64,000 nt of DNA from positions 158,334,492-158,398,491 of the forward strand of contig OX638368.1 in NCBI GenBank assembly GCA_951812925.1, read 5' to 3'. The notes beneath the pieces are model-generated. The model was not told the origin of the DNA. It saw nothing but the letters and a program-made list of their open reading frames with translations, and did no database searches. A program made the translations under genes and the position numbers. Numbering within the stretch: position 1 is the stretch's first letter; each line of letters opens with the position of its first letter. Origin of the DNA: Calliopum simillimum (lineage: Eukaryota > Arthropoda > Insecta > Diptera > Lauxaniidae). Below are positions 46,801-59,470 of the stretch, in pieces.

Positions 46801-48317
46801 ATACAGCCATTTCATGCCTATCGTAACAAGATCTGCCACACCCCTTCCGATTTCGCTCAATTTTGGTACATGGTTTCGTTTCATGCTTAAACTTTGAGAA
46901 ATGGCAAATAAAAGATTTTGCGATTTTTTTTGTGGCTTATGGAGGGGTGCAAAAAGTCGAAAAATAGGTAAAATGTAACAAACTCTCCTCAAATAATTAC
47001 CAATAACTTGGCCATTTCTTAACCGATTTTCATGTTTAGACCTGTTTTGGAAAGGCATTGAATCAGTCTATAAGTTGTAGTTGATAAAAAGTTCTACATT
47101 TATTACTATTTTAGTACTTAACTACAAAAAACGTGCCCGAGTACACTTTTGTTACCTTACAAAATATTTTTTTTGGAAAGAAAAAAAAATAATCTTTCAG
47201 TCAAAAAAGAGAGAAAATTGGTATGTTTCGAGGCTTAGAAGTTATGATTTTTTGAAAATTTAAAAAAATGTCCGATCAGAAAATGGCCCATAGCTGGAAC
47301 ATTTCTTATCTCATTTTTATGTTGGATCATTTTTAGAAAGGGATTGAATCATTTTATGCGCACAAGTAAAGGTTTTTTGTAATTGGTAAAAATTACTAAA
47401 TTTACTACTATTTTAGTACTAAACTACTAAAAACGCTATAGTACTTATTTTCGACCTTCCAAAATATTTTTTTAGAAAAGAAGACAAAATTATCTTTCAA
47501 ATGAATCTAAAATTTGGATGGTACCATTAATGGTATAGGAGTAATGATTTTTTGAACATTTCAGTACATGCAATATTTCGTATAATGTAGGTTTTTTTGT
47601 AATTTACATCATTTTAAATTCCTCAAAAGATTTTGAAAATGAAATACGCCGTGCTGCAATACGATTACGTCCAAAGAGACTTAGAGAAAAAATTTGTTTT
47701 GACGCACAATGGCACTTTTTAGCTATATCTCACGAAAAAGGGCTATGAGATGGTATTGGTGGCTCCTGCAAACGAAATACTTCAAGAGCAAGTTCGCTAA
47801 AACCTCACCAAGGCCAAATAACTGATGCCTAGGCACCTTTCGAATGGGCAAATAGTTAAAAGTCCGACATAATTTATCGATATTGTGCAATTGCTGAATA
47901 TGAAGCACCTGCATCGCAACTCTCCAACGCTTTTCAAAATGTTAAAGCTATACCAGGGACCCAGAAATTTCATAGTTTTGTTCCGTTAAGCCGTAACCGT
48001 ATTGCGCATTTCATTTTAATGTTATAAGCTTATAGCCTGATTCAATGCCTTTCCAAAACAGGTCTAAACATGAAAATCGGTTAAGAAATGGCCAAGTTAT
48101 TGGTAATTATTTGAGGAGAGTTTGTTACATTTTACCTATTTTTCGACTTTTTGCACCCCTCCATAAGCCACAAAAAAAATCGCAAAATCTTTTATTTGCC
48201 ATTTCTCAAAGTTTAAGCATGAAACGAAACCATGTACCAAAATTGAGCGAAATCGGAAGGGGTGTGGCAGATCTTGTTACGATAGGCATGAAATGGCTGT
48301 ATACCATTTTTTAATCC

Positions 48318-48790
48318 TTCGCTGACACTCCCACACGTCGTTCCCCCAATCTTAAAATTTGGGTGCATAGTTTATTTTTTATGACGAATCAAGTACCACA
48401 AGTTTTTTATGGAAAAAAATGAACCGTTAGATGGACTCTAGTACAAAAATTAAACGTTTGATTGAAAATAAGTGCTTTTTTTTCTTTGCTGACACTCCTG
48501 CACGTCATACAATCTCTCTGAAAAATTGCATACATAAGTTGTTTTCGACTACAAACTGAGATCTGTAGTGTTTTTTGGAAAAAAATCTGCCGTTAGATAG
48601 GCTCCAGTACAAAAAGTATTCGTTTCATTGAAGATAATCATTTCTTATTCCTTTGCTGACGCTCCTGCACGTCATACGATCTCTCTGAAAATTTGCACAC
48701 GTAAGTTATTTTAGACCACAAATCGATAACTATGGTGTTTTTGGGAAACAAATTTACCGTAAGATAGGCTCCAGTACAAAATCACTCGGT
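48318..48790. repeat. Three tandem units of 167 bp, right arm
   Basis: Mirror image of the left-arm units; GACACTCCTGCACGTC-type words at 48324, 48491 and 48658. Confidence 0.85.
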
Positions 48791-48961
48791 TTTTATAAAC
48801 AATGGCTATTTGGCCAGCTAGGAATTTATTTTAAAGTAAAAAAATTTATATTCCCTGAATTCTTTATCTCTCTTCTTTCATAATTTGAGTGTGGAATTGG
48901 GTTTTTAAAACTCGTCCATACATTTCAATACACACTAATATATATATATATATATATATAT

Positions 48962-49205
48962 GCTGGCTGAACACATGATAAACTACAGATGTAAGGATCG
49001 TATAGTTAAATTCATCGATTTAACACAAGAATGTCTTATTTCTGCTTTTTTCATATACAGTGGGTTAAAAAACTTCAAAAATCGATTGAAAAAAATCTGC
49101 GTGCTGGAAAAAAAACGACGAGACACGGATATTTTCTTTTAAGGTCTACTTTAAGAATTATTTGGATTTTCTCATGTGATTTACAAAAAGTTTGAAATTG
49201 TCGAA
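48962..49205 (+). mobile_element. Single-arm relic of the CACTAG foldback
   Basis: Matches one arm of the 38792-40540 element (about 39750-39995), for example AGATGTAAGGATCGTATAG, AAACTTCAAAAATCGATT and TACAAAAAGTTTGAAATTG, in order. Lacks the terminal CACTAG ends. Confidence 0.8.
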
Positions 49206-49259
49206 CAGTGCTATAGTGCGCTGAAATTCAAGATAAACAATCTAACAAACGAACCGATG

Positions 49260-50693
49260 CACTATAGGTCAAAAGGCACACTTTTTTGGCCAAAATTCAT
49301 AACGTCCATATTATCATGGATACCAGCTGCAAATGTAGGTTTTATGTTGACTCAAGACTGTAAGAACAATTCTGAAAAAAATCTTAACCCTTGGACTACC
49401 GGGTCAAAAATGGCACGTAATAAAATCTCTAAATTAATAACACATACCAGCAAGGTTTTTTTTTTCAAGCACTTCCAAAGAAGCTTTATGCGTTAAATCT
49501 GAATCTGAAGTCAGAATTGACCCATCACTTCAGGATTTGGAGATATTTGAGGTCAAACTCATGAAAAATTACAATTTTGGCTATTTTTGAGGTTCGATGC
49601 AAACTGCACGAAATTTTCGTTATTTTTTTTACAAAATGTATAACGTAGTTCTGTTATTTTTCTTCAAAATGAGTTCTTAAAAAATGCCATACAATATTTC
49701 CTTTAAAAGTTATGGCCGATTTTAGATGACATTTTGAAATCCCATAAAATGGGTAAAACCCCACAACTTTGGGTTTCATGATATAATCTTAAATATGCAA
49801 TAACTTTTGAAGGAAGTATTGTATGGCACTTTTTAAGACCTCGTTTTAAAGGCAAAAAATAGTACTTAGTAATGAATTATGCAAAAAAATAAAAACAAAT
49901 TTTGTGCAGTCTACAACTAACCTCAAACGTAACAAAAGTACTAATTTTTCGTATATTAACCTCAAATATCCCTATTTTTCAAAAAACCTAATGCAAAAAT
50001 TATGCACACTTTTACCCAAGTTACTTGGATTAGTAGTATCTTCAATATTTTCTAATAAAAAAATGAAAAACAGCTTCTTCGTTTTCTTTTTTGTCTGTCT
50101 TTTGCAACCAGACTTCGAATAAATCGGGATTGCTGAAGAAAAGTTACCTGACAAAAAAATTCATTAAAAAAAACGGGCAAAATCGGGCGTCTATATTTCT
50201 AAATAACATTAACAATAGCAACGTCTTACTGGTTTCGGGTTTCTTAGGACTAACAAATTCCAACAAAATTTTAAAAGCTTACACGAAGTTCAAAATTAAA
50301 AAAAAAAAATATTAAAAGTCAGGGGTCTAATTTGAATTTAAGATTTTTCAACAAAAAACCACAATATATTTTAATGTTTTTACCTTAATTGCGTTATACA
50401 TAACATCATCAATTTTATTCATTTTTATTTTAGAGAAAAACAAATTATTTTGTTAACTTTTTATTAATTGAAAAAAGGAGTTAAAATCACGAATTTTTTG
50501 CGTTATCGCATTAAAATGCAAATGCAACATAGCTAAGGAACGGAAAATTACTTTATCCCAAAACAAAAAACACTTTTGTTTGTATTGAAGTATTCTTCGT
50601 TACACTGCATCAACAAAAACTCAATAGCAATACTTGTAAAAATTGAATTAAATTGAATTTTGGCTAAAAAAGTGTGCCTTTTGACCTATAGTG
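49260..50693. mobile_element. Transib-like non-autonomous element
   Basis: Terminal inverted repeats start CACTATAGGTCAAAAGGCAC and end in GTGCCTTTTGACCTATAGTG, over 30 bp. Perfect 5-bp repeat CGATG on both sides (49255-49259, 50694-50698). CAC ends with a GC-containing 5-bp duplication are the hallmarks of Transib elements. No transposase resembling the RAG1-like core is visible, so it is called non-autonomous. Confidence 0.75.
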
Positions 50694-50699
50694 CGATGG

Positions 50700-53384
50700 G
50701 GGGAAAAGTAACTACGAATAACGTATTAAAACATGGCAAGAAATTGAAACGGAATGAAATAAAAAATAACAAGTTAAATCTGTCTGGCTAACTATCCTTT
50801 TTTTAGTGAATGAAATTCCAACGAAATTTAAGTGTGGAAAAAAAAATTTCCTGCGTTGTGGAAGTGCATAACGAAATAAATACAAGAGGAGTCAACGAGA
50901 ACAAAAAATCAACGCACATATTTGGTATGCACGTTTTTACCATAGAGGATATACGCACAACAGAAATGCGGCATATAAATCATATGGTGAATAAGTCAAA
51001 GTAAAAAAAAATATACTTTTTATGTTTATTTTCAATCAAATGTCGGTTTAAAATAACCAACTTCATACTTGACTCCTACACATACACTCCTCATCACGTT
51101 GAATTAACAAGATTCTGGTTATTTTATTTTTCTCAGTGTAGTTTAGTAAAAATTGTTGCGATGTATGTATGTGGGTACTCGAATAATGCATGCTAATGCG
51201 CCGCACACTGGCGACATTTCTCAAAAGTGGTTGCAAAAATCAATTTTGGTGTGGTGGAAATTTGCAAATCTAATGATGCAGTTTGATAAACAAATGATCA
51301 GTGCTTAAAGATGTAAAATTTTTAATTCATTTGAAATAATGGTTCGCTTTGTGGAGCTGGTCAAAGTCGATGGTTTTTTCGAGTTTGTAATTTTTTTTTT
51401 TTTTATTTTTTTTTTTTCAAGATGTGGTTCTAATTTTTCTGCAACTTATGAAAGAAAAGTTAATTTTTTTTTCTACTTATGCTATAAGCGGTTTTTATAC
51501 TATCAAGTAACACTAAAAATAAAAGATTTTTTTTTTAATGTCCGAGGTTTCTGTACTTTTCTGAAACACTATTTTTACCCTTTTTTTCAACTTCGAATGG
51601 AGTTTTAAAAAAATGTTCGCAAAAGATATCTTACGGACTGCTAAAACTAAATAGACTGAACAATTCTGAATACAATATAAAAAAAATTCAGCTGCGTCTA
51701 CTTGCAGCCCTATGAGTTATAATGATTTTCATCAAGAAACCTGTGGCTCATGACGTCATTTTTCGAAAAGGCGTTAGGAGCTAAAGGATTTGAAAATTTG
51801 AACCCATTTGGGCAAGTGATTTGGTTTTTACAGCCTCTCAAAGTTGAGTAAATTTTAAAGTTAGCAAAAAAATTTAGTTTTTGAGAAAAATGCTTCATAT
51901 TTAGGTTGAATACTTTGGCAAATGGTTAAAGGAAAGCGAATTTTTCTTTCACTTAAAGCATAAGTGGTCTTGTCTCATAAAACTGATTAGCAAAAATTTA
52001 AGTTTTTTTAATAGCTTTTAATTTTTATGAATTTTTTTTGAAGACATTGCTTTTAGCGTAGTTTTTAAGCTTTTGGGTTGAGTTAAAAAAAAAAAACGTC
52101 GCTTATTGTAAAGCTCGGCTTACTGCACAACTAATCAATGTTAATCTTTAAGCTTGTGCTCCAAAAACTGTATGGTTTTACTTACAACCCTTTGTGTAAG
52201 AGCAACTTTTATGGCGAAACCTATGGATGAAAAAGCTAATTTCACGAAGTTTTAAGTACAAAACTTTATATTTTTAATTTTGTCTTTGTCGATTACAGCG
52301 CCATCTAGGACGGATAAGAAAACATTTTTTGGACACAATTTTCTTAATTTTTACGTAAAATCCGAATCTGCAATAAAAATTGGGGGTTTCCATTTAAAAT
52401 TTTGATTTTTCCCCCACCTCACCCCCGTCGGATGGTGAGAGGGGGTCAAGATGTATATCGTTAAATAGATCTCTAAAAATTACTGGACACGTGTTTTTTG
52501 TTTTTAGATTTAACATCCAATTTTTGAAATATTTGACCGTTCGGGGATTTTCCTAACGATACGTATGTAATTTACAGAAAATCGGACTTCAACAAAACAT
52601 TGCTTTTCACCCTGCAATGTTATCTAAATGAAATTTAGAATGGCAATAGCTATGAGAATTTTCTATCCATAACCGAAAACAGAGTTAAAATATGTTAAAT
52701 GGTTCAGAAGTTATGATTTTTGCAACGAGAAATGCCAGATGTAGCCACTGTGCGCCGATTGGCAAAGCTGACACTTGACCACAACGAGCGACCGACTGAC
52801 TGACTGACTGCAAGCAACGATTCCACAAAAACTTAATTTTTTTCTGCAGCAAAAGCGCATCCTGTGAGAATTTTTGTAATTGACTTGAAAAAATCGTTTG
52901 CGCAAATTTAAATGGCTTCTTTTTATGATGGGTTTATTTTTTATCTTTTGCGGTTAAATTTGGAGCAGCATAAAAGATTTGAAAAGTCCCACTGGGAAGA
53001 AGGTGCGCGAATTATGCAGAAGGATCGTGTGGTAAGGATCAAAGTTTTTTAGCTTGAACTTTCAGCATTTGTAAAATAAAATAAAGACCAGTGTTAATCT
53101 AACATAATTGAATTTGAGGTTTAAATAAAAGTAGAACACAAGATGTTCCTTTGTTATGCAAACGATCTTTTCAAGATTAAATGATTAAAATTTCAATTGC
53201 CGATAAATTTATGCAGTTTTGACTTGTACTAATGGAAAAAAATAAAGGAAAAATACGAAGCTTAGACTTTTCGTCTAGCCCACGATGCCCAACGTAGTTG
53301 TTCGCCATACCAATCTCTCTCGCTACATAGTACTTTTGGTGCAACCCCCTACACGGAAAGAAAAAATATATAAAAGTTATCAGC
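50700..53384. other. Long gene-free stretch
   Basis: No supported coding region. A CCCCCACCTCACCCCCGTC patch near 52410 and a CTGACTGACTGACTG tract near 52795 stand out from AT-rich filler, but neither is tied to a known feature. Confidence 0.4.
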
Positions 53385-53385
53385 A

Positions 53386-53664
53386 ACGTTCACATATTAC
53401 GTAACCCAATTTTTGACCAATTTTGACCCCCCTCCCCGGTCTTAACACAATGTAACAAAACGTAAAACCTCCTCATCCCCTAGTAAGGTAACAAATTTTA
53501 GTTTTGGTAATTTGAATTTGAATTTTTTGTCGCATAAAATTATAAAATGGACGTTACGTAACGTTGTGTATGACCACTCCAACCCCCATGTAAAACTTTG
53601 CAACAAATCGTCCGACCCCTTCCCCCCCCAACTTCTCCTGGCGCGATACGTAATATGTGAACGG
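53386..53664. mobile_element. MITE with CGTTCACATATTACGTA ends
   Basis: CGTTCACATATTACGTAA at the left pairs with TACGTAATATGTGAACG at the right. An internal TTACGTAACG site and C-rich tracts (GACCCCCCTCCCC) occur between. This type of ending is widespread in insect MITEs. Confidence 0.75.
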
Positions 53665-54170
53665 TCCCAAACGACAGTTTTAGGTATGTTTGTGAGTCAG
53701 GTTAGGGAAAACTAGGCAGCAGCTTAGCGATTTTTATAATAAATGATATAACTTCTATAAGAAATCGTAAATAAAATTTAAAGAAAGCTGGGTAAAAATT
53801 CCGAATCCTTAATTTTTGTGTCAAACAGGAAATATTCGTAGCTGTTTCAGTTATAGGCCACATTTTTTCTATAAAATTCAAAAAAAAAAATTCCATATCT
53901 GTTGAACAACTTCTACTATCGTATATGATAATTTTTACTATACTAATATTAAAATATTGCCTAGGAAGAAATTTGAAATTTTTATAAAACTGATGTGCAG
54001 TTTGTAATAGATATGTAAAATGAACGAAGATTCAAAAAGGTTCAGATATTTTTAATTGATTTTCGCTAAAAAAATTATTAAACTTTTCTATCCGTGTACA
54101 CTACATAATTCGAGATAAATTAGAAGCTACTTATTTGACGCAGATAGATGAGATGGCGTCAGTGTGTTCA
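53665..54170. other. No gene seen
   Basis: Nothing recognised. Confidence 0.4.
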
Positions 54171-54339
54171 CTGAATGTGTAAGGTTCCACGCCTGTTATA
54201 TAACATACTTCGTCATGTCTCTGAAATCTTATACATAAATAGGCAAACGAAATCGGTCCAGTCCCTGTTTCTATACTTAAATCTCAACCGATTTTTTTGA
54301 TTTTTTTTTTGGTGGAAAGGTTGTAAGGAGGAGCATGAT

Positions 54340-54530
54340 ATATTTTAAAAGTGGGCGGCGCCACGCCCTTAAATGGAAAAAACGCTCTTACAGCTAAACC
54401 ACTGGATCGATTTTTACGAAATTGATTATGGAGATAGAGTTAGCAGTAAGGAAATCACCATTATATTCTCCAGAAGGTGGTGCCACGCTCCTAAACAGAA
54501 ACTAGTAAAGGTGTAACTTTTGGCCTGGCC
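54340..54530. repeat. GCCACGCCC-type degenerate repeat, left of DINE-1-like copy
   Basis: GGGCGGCGCCACGCCCTTAA and GGTGGTGCCACGCTCCTAAA recur about 125 bp apart. Matching phrases at 55795-55900 suggest the DINE-1-like element split one array. Confidence 0.55.
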
Positions 54531-54540
54531 AAACGTTAAA

Positions 54541-55710
54541 TACCCTACACTGGAATATTTTGAAATTTTTGCTTGCACGGGAGGTGCCACGATCTTTTGT
54601 CCGAATTCACATAGCTTTTGCCCAGGTCTTGCAGTTACTGTTCTCAGTGTCTGAGTGAAATTTGGTTGGAAAACCTCAATTAACGCTTTCAGTATCCAAG
54701 GTCGCCTAGTTTTTGCTCAGGGCTTGCCTTTATTGTTTTTATTTCTAGAATGAAATTCAGTTGGATTATCCCAACAAAATTTTCCAGTATAGCACTTTGA
54801 AGCTTTTACTTATATGGGAGGTGCCACGCCCTCTTGTCCGGTTTCATCTAGTTTTTGCTCAGAGCTTGCACTTATAGCCCTTGGTATTTATGTGTATTAT
54901 GGTTGCATTTTAAATATATTTTTTGTATGGCCGGAAGGTCTGATTTCGCTCATTTTCAATAATTCGAGCTAACTTTGACAACGGAGGCAGTGTACCGAAT
55001 TTCATCGAATTATCTTGCTTAGTTTTTTTGTGAAAAATATTTCCACAGACAACCAGCTTGCCAGCCAGCCATCTAAACGGACAGACAGACGGCCATACGT
55101 ATATCGACTTAGGAGGTGACGCTAATCAAGAATATATATGCCTGCCGCGGGCGTTCAAAATCCAAAAACTCTCATCTAGCGACAGAATCCCATCTTGAGT
55201 CATACATCATTTTAAATCTTATAAATTAAGCTTTAATTTAAATTATTTTTAAAAAAAATCTCAGGGAGGTTTTTTTAAAAAAAATTCGAAAGTATTTGTA
55301 AGTGTAAAAAATGTTGGCGAAAAAAATTTTTGCTCACCAAGAAATATTTTTTTATATAAAGAACACTTCAAAATGAATAGGACCAGTGAATTAGATTTAT
55401 TAATTTACAAACTTTAGTGTAAACTATAAGTTTTTGAAAAAACACCCTTTTCATGAAAATGAATAAAAACGCCATCTTCAACACCCTGTATTTTAACAAC
55501 AAATGGTACTAGGACCAAATCCTCCCGGATTGTTGTTCTTGCACACCGGATCTACCATATTACCAAATTTGAGGGAAATCGGAGCCAAAAAAATGTTGAA
55601 CTAGTACACTTGGCGTGTTTAGCTTCATATACTTTTCCATACCTGCCACGCCTCCTTCTCTGCGTCACAAACGGAAGTACAAAGTGAATATACCCTGGTT
55701 ATAGGGTATA
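54541..55710 (-). mobile_element. INE-1/DINE-1-like element, copy 4, interrupted
   Basis: On the minus strand it starts TATACCCTATAACCAGGGTA with GTATATTCACTTTGTACTTC and the CCATAC...CTCCTTCTCTGCGTC block, and ends GTGTAGGGTA at 54541. The 55142-55629 segment interrupts it inside the AAGAATATATA block. Confidence 0.8.
55142..55629. mobile_element. Insertion inside DINE-1-like copy 4
   Basis: Starts TGCCTGCCGCGGGCGTTCAA; ends GTGTTTAGCTTCA with TATA on both sides. Its right half matches 5300-5520. Confidence 0.6.
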
Positions 55711-55794
55711 TAGGTGCATCGCTTTTAATGTTATGTGGTATGGAGCTAGGGTTAGCACAAAGGAACGATAAAATGACTTATATTTTTAAGTGGG

Positions 55795-55900
55795 CGGAAT
55801 CACGCCCCTAATGGTATAATACGCTATCAGTGCTTAACTACTGCACTTTATGGCTAGTTAAAAAATTGATAATTTTCAGAGGGTGCCACGCCCGTAAATA
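55795..55900. repeat. GCCACGCCC-type repeat, right of DINE-1-like copy
   Basis: GGGCGGAATCACGCCCCTAA and GGGTGCCACGCCCGTAAA; partner of 54340-54530. Confidence 0.5.
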
Positions 55901-55934
55901 GAATACACGGTTTTATGGCAAAACTGCTGTATTA

Positions 55935-57106
55935 ATTTGAATGTCACTTGGAATAAAGGTAAGATTGACGCTAAGGATAAAAAGATAAAAGAATATTAAA
56001 AGTATTTGTTTCATAGTGAGCATTTCAAAGCTTTTAAAAAGAAAATATGTTAGTAATTATAGTTCCACAGCTCTAGGTGTATTCTTCAATAAGCACCTCT
56101 CTTAACCACACTCACATTTTTAACCAAAAACTTTAATGAAAATTTATCTTACATTGGAAATTATCTTTTGAAATAAAAGTACAATCTCAGAAGTACTAAT
56201 TAAATTTCATTTATTTGAGATTTTTTATGATTGTAACATCTTTGCATTGTTTTTGATTTTGGTCCTTTGCATTTAACATTATTATAAAGAAAAATAAGGA
56301 AAACAATGGAGACAATTATATTATTGTGAAAACTAATGATGTCCCATGGCTGAGAATTGAGAATCGTTCAAAATTTTTCAAGTGTCTTTGGTATTGTGGT
56401 TCCTTTTATGTGTTGCTGTAGTTATTGTTTTTAAACAGGCCTTATATTGTGCGAGCCTTTCTCAGGCAAAAAATTCACTGTTTTCCTATGGTATTGTGTA
56501 ATTTATTTCTTTGGCTTTGCCATGGTTGAAGTGGAAGTTTTTTTTTTTTGAAAACGTAAGCAAATTCAAAAAAAAAAAAAAAATATAAATAATAATCATA
56601 TAAGCACTGAGAGAAAACTCAACACATTTGAAGTTAAAAACTTTAAGAAAGTTGAAAATCTAAACTAATTATTGTCTCCAGTTTGGCGACAGCGGCAACA
56701 CTTCAATTGTTGACATTTATCCGTAACATACATTTCCCACGATCTTTTTGTTGTGTTGTTGCAATTTCTTAAACAGGAAAAAAGGACATTTTATCCTTCT
56801 TTGCCTGAAACTGGGCACTTGCATATAACTCATGCACTTACTACCTACGAGTAAACCTGTGGCAGGCTTGTGCGCACTTGATATCCTGGCGTTTTTATTT
56901 TTAAAACTGACTGCTGCGTTTGCTGAGTGATCTGGGGAAGATCTTCCCACACCAGTATCGCAGGTCATTTTATTTTGCTATATTTTTTCATACAACAAAA
57001 ATAAAAAAAAAAAGAATTGGCTGCAAAAATTAAAGAACGAAAATATATTCACTTAAACAAAAACCAAATCCAAATATTCCAATTGGCGGTAGGAAATAAC
57101 GCAAAA
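55935..57106. other. No gene seen
   Basis: The minus-strand frame at 56717-56968 (83 codons) has ordinary composition but matches nothing I recognise. Confidence 0.35.
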
Positions 57107-57300
57107 TGAAATAACTCCCAAATTATATTCATATAAATTTAGGCGATAATCATTTTGGAAATAACGCACTTTTATTTTGAGCGCTATTTAAATAAAAAAT
57201 AAAAAAACGAAATAGCTCCAAATATTGAAGTGATATCGCCCAAACCAGAATGAAATAACGCACAAATTATTTTCTTTTAAATTAAGGCGATAATCAACCT
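57107..57300 (+). repeat. Two direct units 144 bp apart
   Basis: TGAAATAACTCCCAAATTAT (57107) and TGAAATAACGCACAAATTAT (57251), each followed by TTTAGGCGATAATCA or AAGGCGATAATCA. The phrase GAAATAACGC also occurs between. Confidence 0.75.
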
Positions 57301-58787
57301 TCAAACTTTAATTCATAGAGTTAATTTCATGTAAATCGATTAAGTGGCCTTCCATAAAATACTATTTGAAACATATTTTTGTATGGAAGTCCCCCTAAAT
57401 AAATAAAATTTATGTAGCTTTTGCAAAGCCTTTTTATTTAAAGATTATGTGGTGTAAATTTAGGCGCAGAGAAATAAGCCGCCAAGAAATTAAAAATAAA
57501 ACAAAATTAAATAAGACCCAATTTAATAAATGGATCACAACAGCAGAATAAACTCTCCAAATTTGGGGCATTATTTCCTTTTTGGGGCCGTATTTCCCAT
57601 GAGAAGATTGCCCCAAAAGTCGGAAATGAAGAACTATCCTTAGAAAGCTTTAAACCATTATAAGCCAGTTTTCGGAAAATGGGTATAAAAGTAAAAAAAT
57701 AAATTGATAAAATGGGTTAAGAAGTTCTAGAAAAATGCTCATTTCATGATTTCATTTCATTATCAAATTAAGATAAAAAGTTCTATCCAAAATGTAGTTT
57801 TAGAAACTTACAGTAGCGGGAAATTTCCACAGTACGTTACTTTTAATGATTACGGCTAAAAAACAATTTATGGTTGATGAAAAGTAGATGACATTAGTTT
57901 TATTATATACCTTGACTCAACACAAAAAATTTGAGACATCATCGAACGGACTTTTTTGAGAGCGTATTAGAATAAATACTGTATTAAGGCGAGATTTTGC
58001 ATATTGTAAAATTCTAAAACTATATTTAGGCAAAATCTTATTTTTTAAAGGTCATAATGAAGTTACTCAAGAAACATTTCTAAGGACATCTTAATGGGTA
58101 TTTTTGATCCCGTTACTTAAAAACTGTGTTATTATGGGCTAATCAAGATTTGCTCTGTTATATTATCTGTAAATTCTTTCTTAAAGTTGGGTTTACAGAA
58201 AACATGACATGAAATATTTCAGAATTATTACAATGGGAAAAGACAGACTGTTTCGTTGCAAAGTTTTAAGGTCACATAAAGTATTGAAAGCAAAAACGGT
58301 CAATTAAATGGCCCAATTAAATTCGCCTACTAAACTCAAGGCCGTCTTAATGTCATATTTTCTTCAATAGTGAAACTTATAGTAATGCCAAATATTTGTT
58401 TACAGACACATTATCACAAATTTTCGTTTAAGTAACACATCCCCACAAATGTAGCCATGGTATGCTGCCCTGTCCTTGAACGCTGAGCTCAACGGAAAAA
58501 TAATAATAATAAAGAAATAATAATCTTGTTTTTATGCTATGCGAATTCTTTATATGCATATCTACATAAATACAAATAAATGTCATACACAAACACACAC
58601 AATTGACATTAACAGAATAACCAAAAGAAAAAGAATCTAAATTTATGCTTGAACTTTGGGGGCCTTTTAACGGTCGTTTGTTGAATTTGTTTTTATTATT
58701 GTTTTTGTGTTTGTTGTAGCCCTATCAACAAACAAGTTCTCATAAACAACACCACACAACATAACACTATCGACGTTGGAGTCTCTT
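57301..58787. other. No gene seen
   Basis: AT-rich, no supported feature. Confidence 0.4.
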
Positions 58788-59024
58788 CCCAAGGGGAAAA
58801 GAAGTGCTTCAAAAACCATTCTGAAGTGCATCCTTTTCACCAATAAGCGCTTCCGCTCCGTAAGAACAATACTTTCTTTTTAACATTGCATGTCATAGGA
58901 TGTAAGCGAGCTAAAGCTTACCGCAGCCTTACCAAAAAAGAGTTTTTAAAGCGCTTATTTGTAATGCTGCAGTAAGCGTTTTTTCAATAAAATTAAAAAA
59001 AAGAAAAAAAAGAAAAAAAAAAAC

Positions 59025-59118
59025 TGGCCGCGCCAGGATTTGTATCTACGACTCTCCGCGTGCTAGATATTTTTTTCTTACATTTACCAACCCTTTAGAC
59101 CGCTCCACCAACGCCCGA
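59025..59118 (-). ncRNA. tRNA-like segment, class II (Leu/Ser-like), degenerate
   Basis: The minus strand reads GCGTTGGTGGAGCGGTCTAA (A box TGGTGGAGCGG). Past an insert-like A-rich stretch comes a B-box-like GATACAAATCC, and the 3' end GGCGCGGCCA leads into an oligo-T (poly-A on the + strand). The B box is weakened. Confidence 0.5.
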
Positions 59119-59324
59119 TGATATGAAGAGGTATTAAATTTGTGTATTAAGCAAATGTTGTCCTGCAGCATTACATAGAATCATTGTGCAATCAGTTTCA
59201 ATTCAAGTATGCAAAAGTAAATAAAAATGAGAAATTAAAATAGAAAAGTGAAATAAATAAGGTTGAATAAAAAATATTTTAATAAAAAAATAAATAAAGC
59301 AAAAACAAATAAAAAAACGGAAAA

Positions 59325-59380
59325 AAAAAATCACCCGGGCGGGGTTCGAACTCACGTTGTTCTTACTGCAGCCTTATAAA
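59325..59380 (-). ncRNA. tRNA-like 3' fragment
   Basis: On the minus strand GAGTTCGAACCCCGCCCGGG is a B box followed by a tRNA-like acceptor and a T-run terminator. The A box is not found. Confidence 0.45.
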
Positions 59381-59470
59381 AAATCATTGTGATAGTGCTT
59401 CTAAATTTCTATGGGGACAAGCACTTTTGAAGTGCTTGGATCAGAAGCGCTAGAAATTTTTCCTCTTGGG

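Larger units (their letters stand above)
46180..48937. mobile_element. 2.76-kb foldback with tandem units in arms
   Basis: Ends TAGTGTGTAT and ATACACACTA lie in TA tracts that hide any target duplication. TAGTG fits the hAT YARNG end. Arms (46180-47070 and 48025-48937) are near-identical reverse complements around a spacer of about 950 bp. Two matching 89-residue open frames (46720-47058 minus, 48045-48314 plus) come from this arm identity, not from a gene. The spacer has its own direct repeat of about 290 bp (around 47000 and 47290). Confidence 0.85.
58788..59470. mobile_element. CCCAAGGGGAAAA-ended element with tRNA-like parts
   Basis: CCCAAGGGGAAAA at the left is mirrored by TTTTTCCTCTTGGG at the right; inner words AAGTGCTTC and GAAGTGCTT, AAGCGCTT and AGAAGCGCT are also inverted. 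It contains one tRNA-like module and one separate B-box/acceptor fragment. No target duplication seen. Confidence 0.6.

Noticed and set aside
46720..48314. Two identical predicted proteins (minus at 46720-47058, plus at 48045-48314)
   Set aside because: They are the same foldback-arm DNA read on both sides; no domain, and codon pattern looks non-coding.
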